DNA from: Butyrivibrio sp. X503
Lineage (GTDB): Bacteria > Bacillota > Clostridia > Lachnospirales > Lachnospiraceae
DNA: 64,000 nt
Direction: 5' to 3'
NCBI RefSeq assembly: GCF_003625475.1
Contig: NZ_RAIQ01000002.1
Location: 478,696-542,695, forward strand
Within the stretch, counting starts at the first letter, position 1, and every line of letters starts with the position of its first letter. The translations under genes were made by a program, and so were the position numbers. A model generated the notes under the pieces. It was not told where the DNA came from, did no database searches, and worked only from the letters and a program-made list of their open reading frames with translations. This document shows positions 45,251 to 54,144 of this stretch, piece by piece.

Positions 45251-45281
45251 TGTAGAGCACTTGCTGAGGTATTTTCGAAGA

Positions 45282-45560
45282 TTAAGCTGTCATCTGTACG
45301 CTCTCAACGGTTTCTTCCGTCACGATGGAATCCGTCTTTCTGGGGGCTCTTACTCCAAAGCTTCCGTTATATCTGATCTCTTTGAGGATCTTACGTACGT
45401 TCTTGGTATCTTTTGTAATCTGCTCCGCGCTTTCGCAAATAACGGTGGGAACACCGCTTCCGCTCATCTCTACGCGAAGTCCTGCGTCTTTAAGAGCTTT
45501 GAAAGCCTTTAACTTATCTGTTGTACTTATCTGATCTAATTCGTTATCGTTCTTTGCCAT
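45282..45560 (-). CDS. Small hypothetical protein, 92 aa
   Basis: The protein has no signal or membrane segment: an acidic N-terminus, DKLKAFKALKDAGLRVEMS, AEQITKDTKNVRKILKEIRYNGSFG and a basic/hydrophilic end. No family is recognised. Its ribosome site, AAAGG, lies in the loop of a long hairpin (arms ATATATTGTG and CACAATATAT at 45561-45598) that ends just before the ATG; opening or closing that hairpin could control translation. The papain-like peptidase gene ends at the base of the hairpin. Confidence 0.6.
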   Translation of the reverse strand: MAKNDNELDQISTTDKLKAFKALKDAGLRVEMSGSGVPTVICESAEQITKDTKNVRKILKEIRYNGSFGVRAPRKTDSIVTEETVESVQMTA

Positions 45561-45597
45561 ATATATTGTGCCTTTCTATTTTTCTAAACACAATATA

Positions 45598-47466
45598 TCA
45601 CATTTCATCAGTGTTTTCAAACATTTGTTCTACAAAATTCGTGTAAGCTTTTATGAAAAAGTCTTTGTTGTTCTGGCACTCAAGACTCTCACCGTCTTCC
45701 GAAAGATAATAGCTGTTTCCGCTTGCCGAATAGTTATTTGCAAAGCTTCCCGTGAGGTTCTTCCACTCATCATAATTCTTGGGACTCACATTGTCCGCAG
45801 CGGCTTCAAATACAAGTCGTTCCTCATGAGCGGGCTTAATTACAACAAGGAATTCCTCTCCTTTTTCCAGCTCTATCTCTTTATCAAGAGTAAAGGTGTG
45901 AAATCCCGCGCTTATTGAAGATATCTTCTGCGAACACACAGGATCTTTTAACATATCAAGCTCTATCTTCCCGTCTTTAACGTCTGCATCTTTATAAATC
46001 TCGACATCATATTGCCCATAGCAATCTATACTCATAAATCCGATTGCTTTTAGGAGTTCTCTTTCTTCCTGTGCCTTATACATTACCGCATAGGGCTTTT
46101 GGGTGCCTGAATATGCAAAAACGGTATTCATTGAATCGTTGAGAGCACTCTCTATGTTGGTCAGAAATCCGGCGACCTGATAATTGTTGTCGTAATAGTC
46201 ATCGTCTCCCTCGGCTGCGACCGAGTATGCAGAGATACTGTCAATCTCCAAGGTGTCGTCATAATATGAAAGGTAGAAATAACCTTTGTTTCCGGCGGTC
46301 TCGCCCCAACTGTTCTTACAAAGCCATGCGCCTTTTCCGAAAGGTCTGGAGCTGAAGTTATCGGGTGCATACTCATCGTCCCATCCGATTATCGATATTT
46401 CGTGATCGGCTGTCGGGATCTTTTTATTCTCGAAAAAAGAATATAATGACGCATGGGAGTTTTTCCAGAATTTCTCATCCGAATTTACGCCCGCCGTAAC
46501 TGCTCCGTGGGTAAGGATCATTCTTTTTATAAGTTCGTTATTTGAGATATCACCTTTAACCTGGCTTACGCCCTGAACATGGAAATCGGCTTTATATGCA
46601 TCGGAGGGCTTTTCCTTGTTGTCCTTAAATAAGTAATCACTTCCGTAAATGCTGTTAAAAGCATCATTTCCCTTCTCGTAAACAGGCCCTTTCCATGATG
46701 TCAGAAGACTTATGCAATAATCCGTAACGCCGCCTACAGCAACATATCCGGTATCATAATCAAATATCCATGCATTCTTTTCATTATCGGGATTTACGAG
46801 TTCCCTGTAATCGTCGTCAATATACCCTCCCGTTGAACCATCCGTTTTATGCACGTTGTAATACGCAAGATGCTTCTCTGACAGGTCAAGATTCTTATAG
46901 GATATGTCTTCATGGTTTTTAAGAATATCGCTTTCAACGGCAGCAAGCGCGGCGTAAGCCCAGCAAAGATAGGAATATCCCTGGTCTTCTATTTCCGTCA
47001 CGTAGCATTTTCCGTTGTCATTTCTTGCATCGTATTTACTTGGAAGAGGCGTGGTCAAAAGATATTCATGATCGACGGGAATTACGTCTTTAAAATCCTC
47101 ATTATCAAAAAAAGCCGTTTTTCCGGTATCCGATACGGTCAGGGCTTCATTTATGACGCATATGTCATCGGACTGCAAACCATCTGCTATCTCTTTGGCA
47201 GACTGATTTTCAGAAAGCGAACCGCTATCACCGCTTCCCTGCTCTTCTTCAGAAAGAGAATCGCTAACATCGTCCCCCGAGTCCGCTTCGCCTGAAACAA
47301 GCGAAAGCTGGTCGTCTTCCGGGACATCAACAACCGTCACCTCTCCGTCTCTTCTTGCGGGATTGACGAACTTTTGCTTCCTATGCATATGTGTGGAAAT
47401 TCCCAAAGCGAGTGCCGCGATGAGAATTGCAGATATTCCTAACGCTAAAACCGCCTTTTTCTTCAA
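45598..47466 (-). CDS. C1-family (papain-like) cysteine peptidase, membrane-anchored
   Basis: An N-terminal signal-anchor (VLALGISAILIAALALGIS) is followed by an acidic Ser-rich linker (40-100), then a papain-like domain with DQGYSYLCWAYAALAAVE (Gln162, Cys168), DHEISIIGWDD (His355) and CKNSWG (Asn385). The C-terminal 200 residues are beta-rich, like the lectin-like module of gut Firmicute C1 peptidases. The start is TTG with AGGGCAAGG upstream; the next ATG lies past the membrane segment. It would cleave proteins at the cell surface. A C39-like peptidase is its upstream neighbour. Confidence 0.87.
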   Translation of the reverse strand: MKKKAVLALGISAILIAALALGISTHMHRKQKFVNPARRDGEVTVVDVPEDDQLSLVSGEADSGDDVSDSLSEEEQGSGDSGSLSENQSAKEIADGLQSDDICVINEALTVSDTGKTAFFDNEDFKDVIPVDHEYLLTTPLPSKYDARNDNGKCYVTEIEDQGYSYLCWAYAALAAVESDILKNHEDISYKNLDLSEKHLAYYNVHKTDGSTGGYIDDDYRELVNPDNEKNAWIFDYDTGYVAVGGVTDYCISLLTSWKGPVYEKGNDAFNSIYGSDYLFKDNKEKPSDAYKADFHVQGVSQVKGDISNNELIKRMILTHGAVTAGVNSDEKFWKNSHASLYSFFENKKIPTADHEISIIGWDDEYAPDNFSSRPFGKGAWLCKNSWGETAGNKGYFYLSYYDDTLEIDSISAYSVAAEGDDDYYDNNYQVAGFLTNIESALNDSMNTVFAYSGTQKPYAVMYKAQEERELLKAIGFMSIDCYGQYDVEIYKDADVKDGKIELDMLKDPVCSQKISSISAGFHTFTLDKEIELEKGEEFLVVIKPAHEERLVFEAAADNVSPKNYDEWKNLTGSFANNYSASGNSYYLSEDGESLECQNNKDFFIKAYTNFVEQMFENTDEM

Positions 47467-47494
47467 GTCCTTGCCCTCACGCTGCTAATTTAGC

Positions 47495-48127
47495 CTATTT
47501 TAAATAAATTGTATTAAATGAACCGAATATGGACTGCGTTATATCTTTTGCAAATGCTTCATAATCGAGATAGTGAAAACCGCTCTTCCAACCGTCTACC
47601 ACTTGAAGCATCGGATACTCTTTCCCGTTAACCTTCCATATACTGTAGCCTGCGACTACGATCGTGTGATCCTTATAAAAGCCCCTTGCTATGTTCATGA
47701 TTACAGGTCTTCCACTGTCTATCTCTTTTTTGATGTGCCTGTCAAAACTGAAAATGTAATGGCCTTTGCACTTCGTCTTAATTCCGTACTGTTTAAATGC
47801 TTCTCTAGATATTCCCGAGATAAAAAAAGGTATCGTTCCTCGTCTGTCGCTGTAGCAATAGCTTTCCGCTATCTCTTCGACTTTTTTGTATATGATATTT
47901 ATTTCACTCGGAATATTCTTAATTTCATTTTTTTGTCTGTAGTAATCTACTACCCTCGCAACCGCCACAACAGAGCAGTTTCTGGTACGTCTTCCGCTTA
48001 TTGTTTCCATTGATTGCGTATTGATGGTAAGAGGACGCCCTCTTTTTATCATGGTGCCCATCTTACCGTACTGCTCTAAAAGATAGTGCTGAATACTGAT
48101 AATTCCGCCGTAAGGTTTCTTTTTCAT
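47495..48127 (-). CDS. C39-like papain-fold cysteine peptidase
   Basis: Residues 45-200 have the papain-like pattern of C39/BtrH-type proteins: catalytic Cys51 in TRNCSVVAVARVVDYY, His154 in YKDHTIVVAGY, and Asp178 in LQVVDGW. There is no signal peptide or membrane segment, so the enzyme should be cytoplasmic, or secreted by an unusual path. Peptidases of this class cleave leader peptides or modify ubiquitin-like substrates; the target here is unknown. It lies 28 bases upstream of the C1 peptidase on the same strand, an intriguing pair. The start has AGGG. Confidence 0.7.
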   Translation of the reverse strand: MKKKPYGGIISIQHYLLEQYGKMGTMIKRGRPLTINTQSMETISGRRTRNCSVVAVARVVDYYRQKNEIKNIPSEINIIYKKVEEIAESYCYSDRRGTIPFFISGISREAFKQYGIKTKCKGHYIFSFDRHIKKEIDSGRPVIMNIARGFYKDHTIVVAGYSIWKVNGKEYPMLQVVDGWKSGFHYLDYEAFAKDITQSIFGSFNTIYLK

Positions 48128-48303
48128 GTCAAATTTTTCCCTAAATAAAGTGTCGTTAATATAGATTATAGCTCATTCTGTGGCTAAATATGATTATTTT
48201 GTGATTTTTTTGCGAACTTTATGTTTTTTGGGATATTTAAATGTATAATGAAGCTAGCTTAAATGCATTACTTAATAGGGAAGGAAGCGAGGAGAATAAC
48301 TCT

Positions 48304-49641
48304 ATGAACGTATCGCCACGATCCTCAGATTCAGTTAGCCTCGGTTTGAATACTTATCACGATATCATTAAAGCTCCGGCTGTAGACCCTTTGACCGGTT
48401 TATGTTCCAAGGAACAATTTTTCTTACTAGCTAAAGACTTTGATAGGAAGCACCCTCTCGAGGGCGTTGATGCTATAGTTCTTAATTACAATAAATTCCA
48501 CCTTATCAATGAGTTATACGGAAGAAAGTTTGGAGATAAAGTCCTTTGTGCAATAGCGGATTGCGTATCCGAGACTGCCAAGGAACACGGGGGCATCGCC
48601 TGCAGATATGATGCTGATAAATTCTACATGTACATCAAGCATCAGAAGAGCTACGAATTTTTGATACATCAGGTATCTGATAAACTTGCACATATGATGA
48701 AGACCCCTGACATTCGCGTCAGGATCGGTATATACCCCGATCTCTTCAAGGATGCAACCATTGAGCAGCGCTTTGACAGAGCAATGCAAGCTTGCAATTC
48801 CATCACTAAGGGGCACGCTACCTGTTACGAGATCTACGATTCCAAGATGCATGAAAAAGAGATGTTTGAGGCAAGGCTGCTGGACAGCATTGGCTCTGCT
48901 TTTGCTGAGAATCAGTTCTCTCTTGCTTTTCAGCCTAAGTACAACGTGCACGGTAATCTTCCCAAGCTTACGAGCGCTGAGGTTTTGATCCGTTGGAAGC
49001 ATCCGGAATTCGGTCTTGTTAAGCCTGATTTCTTCATTCCTTTATTTGAAGAGAACGGTCTTATCAGACAGCTCGACAGATATGTATGGCGCAAGGCTGC
49101 GGCACAGATCCGCAGATGGAAGGACGAACTTGGATATTCAATTCCTGTATCCGTCAACGTATCACGAGTTGATATCTTCGATCCCGACATTATAGATTAC
49201 CTCAAGCAGCTCATTAAGGATTACGATATTGAGACCGGCGATCTTCATCTTGAGATCACTGAGACCGCTTATACAGATAATGTTGAACAGATTGTTTCTG
49301 TTGTAAAAGAGCTTCAGAGAGAAGGCTTTATGGTTGAGATGGATGACTTCGGTAAGGGCTATTCATCAATCAACATGCTAACCAATCTTCCACTCGATGC
49401 ACTTAAACTCGATATTGGATTTATCAAAGATATCACAGAGAACAACAAGGGTAAGAACTTACTCGGATGCATTCTTGAGATTGCCAAGCTTCTCAACCTC
49501 ACGGTAATCGCCGAAGGTGTCGAGAACTCCAAGCAGTATTTCCTTCTTAAGAACGCTGGATGCGATGAGATCCAGGGCTTCTATTTCTCAAAGCCCCTTG
49601 CATCGACAGAATTTAGAAATCTTCTGGCTTCGGAAGCATAA
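48304..49641 (+). CDS. Degenerate-GGDEF plus EAL domain protein, c-di-GMP phosphodiesterase-like
   Basis: The ATG at 48304 (MNVSPRSSDS) is preferred: GAGGAG stands nine bases upstream. An in-frame ATG at 48241 overlaps a TATAAT (48244-48249) that looks like the promoter. The GGDEF domain is degenerate (RYDADKF at 101-107) and cannot make c-di-GMP, but may bind GTP. The EAL domain keeps EVL at 226-228, EITET, DDFGKGYSS and QGFYFSKP, so phosphodiesterase activity is likely. There is no sensor or membrane segment. It is 445 residues. A terminator follows. Confidence 0.9.
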   Translation: MNVSPRSSDSVSLGLNTYHDIIKAPAVDPLTGLCSKEQFFLLAKDFDRKHPLEGVDAIVLNYNKFHLINELYGRKFGDKVLCAIADCVSETAKEHGGIACRYDADKFYMYIKHQKSYEFLIHQVSDKLAHMMKTPDIRVRIGIYPDLFKDATIEQRFDRAMQACNSITKGHATCYEIYDSKMHEKEMFEARLLDSIGSAFAENQFSLAFQPKYNVHGNLPKLTSAEVLIRWKHPEFGLVKPDFFIPLFEENGLIRQLDRYVWRKAAAQIRRWKDELGYSIPVSVNVSRVDIFDPDIIDYLKQLIKDYDIETGDLHLEITETAYTDNVEQIVSVVKELQREGFMVEMDDFGKGYSSINMLTNLPLDALKLDIGFIKDITENNKGKNLLGCILEIAKLLNLTVIAEGVENSKQYFLLKNAGCDEIQGFYFSKPLASTEFRNLLASEA

Positions 49642-49661
49642 GATTATTTGATCAAAATAAT

Positions 49662-49698
49662 AAGCATGGCTTAGAGATAATTCCAAGCCATGCTTTTT
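49662..49698 (+). terminator. Terminator of the EAL-domain gene
   Basis: AAGCATGGCTT pairs with AAGCCATGCTT around 12 bases; six T in a row follow on the plus strand. The convergent cation transporter gene may share it. Confidence 0.88.
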
Positions 49699-49727
49699 TA
49701 TTTGTGTAGATATGAGTGTATATATGA

Positions 49728-50834
49728 TCAGTCCGAGAAATTGTAATCAATCTGGATATCAACATCATAGTCAGGATACAGCTCTCTTGCTCTCTTAAGA
49801 ACAGCTGCATATGTTTCAAATTTATTTTTGGCTTCGATGTTAAGTACAAGATCAAAACGGATTTCTTTTGTCTCAGAGTTCATATAAAAACCGTGTGTAG
49901 AAAGCACATCGGGATAATCCTTGATCAGCTCACGTATCTTTAAGTGAGCTTCCTTTGCCGCTTCATCATTGGTATTTGATGAATAAATAGATAGTCCCGT
50001 CATGCTGATACCTTTTTCAATGAAGACTTTCTTAGCGATCTCGCGCTCTATACGGTCGATCTGAACCGCGTTCATGGTATCATCAACTTCGATATGCGCC
50101 GAGCCCATAAGGCTTTCGGAACCGTAGTTATGTACAACAAGATCATACACTCCTTTTACACCGTCAACACTTCTGATCACATGCTTGATCTCTTTTGACA
50201 TCTCATGAGTTATTCTCTCACCAAGCAGTTCACTGATCGTATCCTTAAGTGTCTCGTAGCCTGTCTTAATAATGATGAAAGCAATGATCACACCGATGTA
50301 AGCCTCGATACTAAGTCCTGTAGTGATAAAGATTATTGCTGCGGCAAGTGTTGCGGTTGATATGATCGAATCATTAAGTGCATCCTTACCCGATGCAACG
50401 AGTGAATCCGAATCAACTTTCTCACCGGTCTTCTTGGTAAATAAGCCGAGTGCGATCTTAACCACTATAGCCGTCGCAACTATTATAAGAGCAGGAACGC
50501 CGTAATCGGGTACTTCGGGATGAATTATCTTTTTAACAGACTCGATAAGCGATGTAATTCCGGCGTAGAGAATGATAACACCGATAACAACAGCTGACAT
50601 GTACTCTATTCTGCCGTATCCGAAAGGATGCTTCTTATCGGGCTCTTTTGCCGAGAGCTTCGCTCCTATTATCGTAATGATCGATGACATCGCATCGCTT
50701 AAGTTATTTACCGCATCCATCGTGATCGCAACGGAATTGGAAAATATTCCCACAAATGCCTTAAATGCCGATAATATGAGATTTGCTACAATTCCTATTA
50801 TTCCGGTTCTTACTATCGTTTTCGTTCTGTCCAT
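49728..50834 (-). CDS. Cation diffusion facilitator (CDF) transporter
   Basis: Six membrane helices with the CDF pattern: SVAITMDAVNNLSDAMSSI (metal-site Asp and Asn on helix 2), KKHPFGYGRIEY, and VDSDSLVASGKDALNDS on helix 5. The C-terminal cytoplasmic domain (AHIEVDDTMNAVQIDRIE) is longer than in FieF. The likely cargo is Mn, Fe, Zn or Co outward in exchange for protons; the DN...DALND pattern leaves the metal open. AAGGAG precedes the start. Confidence 0.9.
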   Translation of the reverse strand: MDRTKTIVRTGIIGIVANLILSAFKAFVGIFSNSVAITMDAVNNLSDAMSSIITIIGAKLSAKEPDKKHPFGYGRIEYMSAVVIGVIILYAGITSLIESVKKIIHPEVPDYGVPALIIVATAIVVKIALGLFTKKTGEKVDSDSLVASGKDALNDSIISTATLAAAIIFITTGLSIEAYIGVIIAFIIIKTGYETLKDTISELLGERITHEMSKEIKHVIRSVDGVKGVYDLVVHNYGSESLMGSAHIEVDDTMNAVQIDRIEREIAKKVFIEKGISMTGLSIYSSNTNDEAAKEAHLKIRELIKDYPDVLSTHGFYMNSETKEIRFDLVLNIEAKNKFETYAAVLKRARELYPDYDVDIQIDYNFSD

Positions 50835-50849
50835 ACCTAGCTCCTTATA

Positions 50850-51878
50850 TTAAAAAGAATAGATTCCTCCCTGATCCGACTTCTGCCACGGCTTGTCACC
50901 ATCTGTGCCAAAGTCAAGAAACTGTTTGTTCTTCTCATAAAATGAGGCATTATGATATTCTATTGAAACAGTATTACCGTCTTGTGTTTTTTTACTGTAG
51001 TTTACGATCACTACTCCGTTATCAACTCTGTAGATATCGTCTACTTGGAAACCTTCATTTCGTATCTCTGTGGCAAGATCCATGCCGCATATTGAAGCAA
51101 GCTCTTCCTCGGTAATGGTATGGGCATCATAGTAGCAAAAATCCTGCTTATCTTTATCAAAGTAAGCGTAGTAATTCTTCCATGTATGTCCCGTAACCAT
51201 CTTCTCACTCTCATCTGCACCGATCTCATATTCAACACGCATATCATAGGCAGGGTGAGAAACCGAAAAACCATCAATCTTTTCGTCGGTATATACGTAA
51301 CCGGTTCCGGATATACGAGATTCTTCGCATTTTCCGTCTTTCACATAGAATATTTTCGAATATGCTTCCGATACATAAGCTTCCGTCAGCTTAACAAATT
51401 TCATATTTTCAACCGTCAATGGCTCAAATACAGATCCCTTTTCATTCACGGCTATATTCTTTTGTTCAAAAACCTGCTCGCATGAATCATCGCTTACAAA
51501 CCATAAACTTCCGTTGCTTCCGAGAACATCTTCAACTTCTCCGCCAAGAAAAACAAAAGCCTCTTTATCTCCGTCTCCGTCAAAGTCATCAACAAGCGTC
51601 TCCTGCACATCCATAGCAACATTTCCGGCCACAGACAAAACCTTATTGATATAAGGATCATCCGAACTCTCCGTATCGACTGATGTTGCAGTTTTACCGG
51701 CATCATCCGATGTCGCTGCGCTTCCGGCATCTTCACTAACTTCCTGCAAAGTTAACACCTCTTGGCTTGTCTCTGCAGTTCCCGCATCGACCTCTTCCCC
51801 GCATCCTGCAATCGAGCACAACATCATACCGGCCAAAACAGTGGCACTTACTTTATTTAATAAATTCTTTTTCATCAT
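50850..51878 (-). CDS. Lipoprotein with FG-GAP-like motif, unknown function
   Basis: The lipobox is IAGC (Cys26). A Ser/Ala/Asp linker follows, then a domain starting TLVDDFDGDGDKEAFVFLGG, which has the DxDxDG calcium loop of FG-GAP/VCBS repeats. Later segments show YYAYFDKDKQDFCYYDAHTI and ending tyrosine-rich strands. It should be exposed on the cell surface. AAAAGG precedes the ATG. It is 16 bases upstream of the cation transporter gene and divergent from the methyltransferase. Confidence 0.72.
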   Translation of the reverse strand: MMKKNLLNKVSATVLAGMMLCSIAGCGEEVDAGTAETSQEVLTLQEVSEDAGSAATSDDAGKTATSVDTESSDDPYINKVLSVAGNVAMDVQETLVDDFDGDGDKEAFVFLGGEVEDVLGSNGSLWFVSDDSCEQVFEQKNIAVNEKGSVFEPLTVENMKFVKLTEAYVSEAYSKIFYVKDGKCEESRISGTGYVYTDEKIDGFSVSHPAYDMRVEYEIGADESEKMVTGHTWKNYYAYFDKDKQDFCYYDAHTITEEELASICGMDLATEIRNEGFQVDDIYRVDNGVVIVNYSKKTQDGNTVSIEYHNASFYEKNKQFLDFGTDGDKPWQKSDQGGIYSF

Positions 51879-51950
51879 ATCTCTAACCTTTTCCTTTTAT
51901 AATCATATTATCAATAAACAATGGCATTATACCATAATAAACCTTTCTTC

Positions 51951-51979
51951 TTGAAAAAAGAATTCAAAACCATGATAAT
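51951..51979 (+). promoter_or_regulatory. Promoter of the HTH-methyltransferase gene, start codon at the predicted +1
   Basis: TTGAAA (51951-51956) and GATAAT (51974-51979) have exactly 17 bases between them. The expected transcription start, about seven bases on, is the A of the ATG at 51986. The mRNA would have no leader. Confidence 0.7.
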
Positions 51980-51985
51980 TATTCT

Positions 51986-54061
51986 ATGGGCAAAAAGGAC
52001 AAAGACATAATCATAACTTCAAAAGAAGCCGCAGAAATACTCGGAATATCAAGAGCCACGGTTGCAAACTGGGTCAAACTCGGTAAGCTGTCCGGTCAAA
52101 AAGAGGGAGAAAGATATACTCTCTCTTTGTCTGATGTCAAAAAAGCCAAAAATTCCCTTGGTTCATCTTCTCTTTTACAAAGTAGGAGAAACAAGAGCTT
52201 ATCCGAAAAGAACTTTATCCCAAAGTCCTATATAGACAAGAAATCCCCTAATTACAAACATATCAAGAAGCTTATCTCTTATATTATGCATAGCGAACGA
52301 GGCATAGACATAGCCGACCTTATTACCTTCTATGCCCTTACTATGCTTAATCGTAACGGCGTAAGGTCGGATTATTACAAACAGCTGATCTATGATCTTC
52401 TCCCAATCAAAAGAGATGACCACGCTACAGACGCGGACTTTGAAAGCGCTGTAACTGATCACCTAAAAAAGATCTTGAACCTTGGTTCTGTGTTAAACGA
52501 ATATCCTCTATCATATATAGAGGGCGAAGATACTCTGGGAATGCTCTACATCTCGCTTCGAAGACTCCGTGACAAAAAATCAAAAGGGGCATATTATACT
52601 CCTTTTTACGCGGTCGACACCTGTCTTTCAAAGTTAAAAGAGATATCTCCCAATAACGCCAAGATTCTCGATCCCGCCTGCGGAAGCGGAAATTTTCTTA
52701 TAAGACTTCCCAAAAACATACCTATAGAAAATATCTATGGCTGCGACATCGATAAGATTTCCGTATGCATAGTAAGGATAAATCTCGCGCTCAAATACGG
52801 CCTTAAGTCCAAGGAAAGCGCGAATATTCTTATGAATAACATTAAGGAAATGGACTTCCTTACATCTGAAACTGCAGGCAAAAGAGCCGGCGACAAGCCG
52901 TTTTCTCCAAAAAGCGGTTTTGACGTAATCCTCGGAAATCCGCCGTGGGGCTACTCTTTTAGCTCGTCCGACATAAAGAGATTAAAAAGATTTTTTCCTT
53001 TTCTTTCGGCAAACGCAAGGCCCGAATCATTTTCTCTTTTTATAGAAAAGGGCCTGTCTGTATTAAAAGATAACGGTACGCTTACATATCTTCTTCCCGA
53101 GACACTTCTCGGATCTGATATGTATCTTTCTATAAGAAAAGAGATCCTGTCAAAAGGCTGTGTCACAGGCATTTCTTACCTTGGAGATATTTTCGACAAG
53201 GTTCAGTGTCCGTGTATTATTTTGACTGTCAAAAAAGGTGCCGCCGGTAAAGCCTCCGCAGTCGCTAATCATGAAGATATAAATATTTCTTTTTACAAAA
53301 GAAAAGCAGGACTATCCAAGATCGATGATTTCAAAGCTACATCAGACAGATTATCAGAAAGCTCTTTTCATATTTTATGCGGAAGTAAAGACTACGAGCT
53401 GATAAAGAAAATAGAGAGTTCAAAACACTTTACGTTAAAAGATAAGGCAGATTTTGCACTCGGGATCGTAACGGGAAACAATAAAAAGCTGTTGTCGGAT
53501 GTTTGCTCAAAGGGGTTCGAACCAATAGCAAAAGGAAGTAATATAAGCTCTTACGTGGTTTCCGCCCCGGCATCGTACATAGTATATAACCCGGATGAAT
53601 TCCAGCAATGCGCGGACGAGTGTTATTACAGGGCAAAAGAAAAACTTCTGTACCGTTTCATCAGCAGCAGACCCGTATTTGCTTACGACGACACCGGATT
53701 ACTTTCTTTAAACAGTGCAAATATCATGATACCGAAGGTGCCAAAATACACTGCGCTATACATACTCTGCGTACTTAATTCGCCCGTAATAAGCTATTAT
53801 TACAAAAACTCTTTTAAGAATATGAAAGTACTTCGCTCTGCTATCGAGGCTCTTCCGATCCCCGTATGCGATGCAAAAACTATTGAAGAGATCACAGAGC
53901 TTGCCAAAGAGCTTATAAGTTCAATAAAAGATGCAAGATCGGATAGCAATAAGTCCTCCGTAAGCACTTCTATTGCTGACAACATAGATCATAAGATTGC
54001 ATATTTATACGGACTAAACGATAAAGAATATCACTATATCTGTGAAAAATGCAAGGAATAA
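51986..54061 (+). CDS. Solitary N6-adenine DNA methyltransferase with N-terminal HTH
   Basis: Residues 8-55 form an excisionase/MerR-like HTH (ITSKEAAEILGISRATVANWVK). The methylase core has GAYYTP (201-206), DPACGSGNF (229-237) and NPPW (318-321), so an N6-adenine enzyme. The last 250 residues look like a TaqI/Eco57I-type specificity domain ending VLRSAIEALPIP. At 691 residues it is shorter than BREX PglX and lacks any nuclease motif at the N-terminus; neither neighbour is a nuclease. It is an orphan enzyme that can bind DNA twice, probably epigenetic or regulatory. There is no ribosome site; the promoter predicts a leaderless message. Confidence 0.88.
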   Translation: MGKKDKDIIITSKEAAEILGISRATVANWVKLGKLSGQKEGERYTLSLSDVKKAKNSLGSSSLLQSRRNKSLSEKNFIPKSYIDKKSPNYKHIKKLISYIMHSERGIDIADLITFYALTMLNRNGVRSDYYKQLIYDLLPIKRDDHATDADFESAVTDHLKKILNLGSVLNEYPLSYIEGEDTLGMLYISLRRLRDKKSKGAYYTPFYAVDTCLSKLKEISPNNAKILDPACGSGNFLIRLPKNIPIENIYGCDIDKISVCIVRINLALKYGLKSKESANILMNNIKEMDFLTSETAGKRAGDKPFSPKSGFDVILGNPPWGYSFSSSDIKRLKRFFPFLSANARPESFSLFIEKGLSVLKDNGTLTYLLPETLLGSDMYLSIRKEILSKGCVTGISYLGDIFDKVQCPCIILTVKKGAAGKASAVANHEDINISFYKRKAGLSKIDDFKATSDRLSESSFHILCGSKDYELIKKIESSKHFTLKDKADFALGIVTGNNKKLLSDVCSKGFEPIAKGSNISSYVVSAPASYIVYNPDEFQQCADECYYRAKEKLLYRFISSRPVFAYDDTGLLSLNSANIMIPKVPKYTALYILCVLNSPVISYYYKNSFKNMKVLRSAIEALPIPVCDAKTIEEITELAKELISSIKDARSDSNKSSVSTSIADNIDHKIAYLYGLNDKEYHYICEKCKE

Positions 54062-54144
54062 CAAAGTTTATAAAAATTAGTTTACTTTTACAGTTTAAAG
54101 TGTTATAGTGTAATTCGAATGTTTTATACGGAGGTAATTTATTA

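Noticed and set aside
44981..45281. Cobalamin riboswitch before cbiD
   Set aside because: No B12-box like GCCACTG is seen, and the structured RNA here is on the opposite strand to cbiD.
51986..54061. Complete restriction-modification or BREX system
   Set aside because: No nuclease, Pgl, Brx or specificity-subunit gene is adjacent, and the protein has no endonuclease domain I can see.
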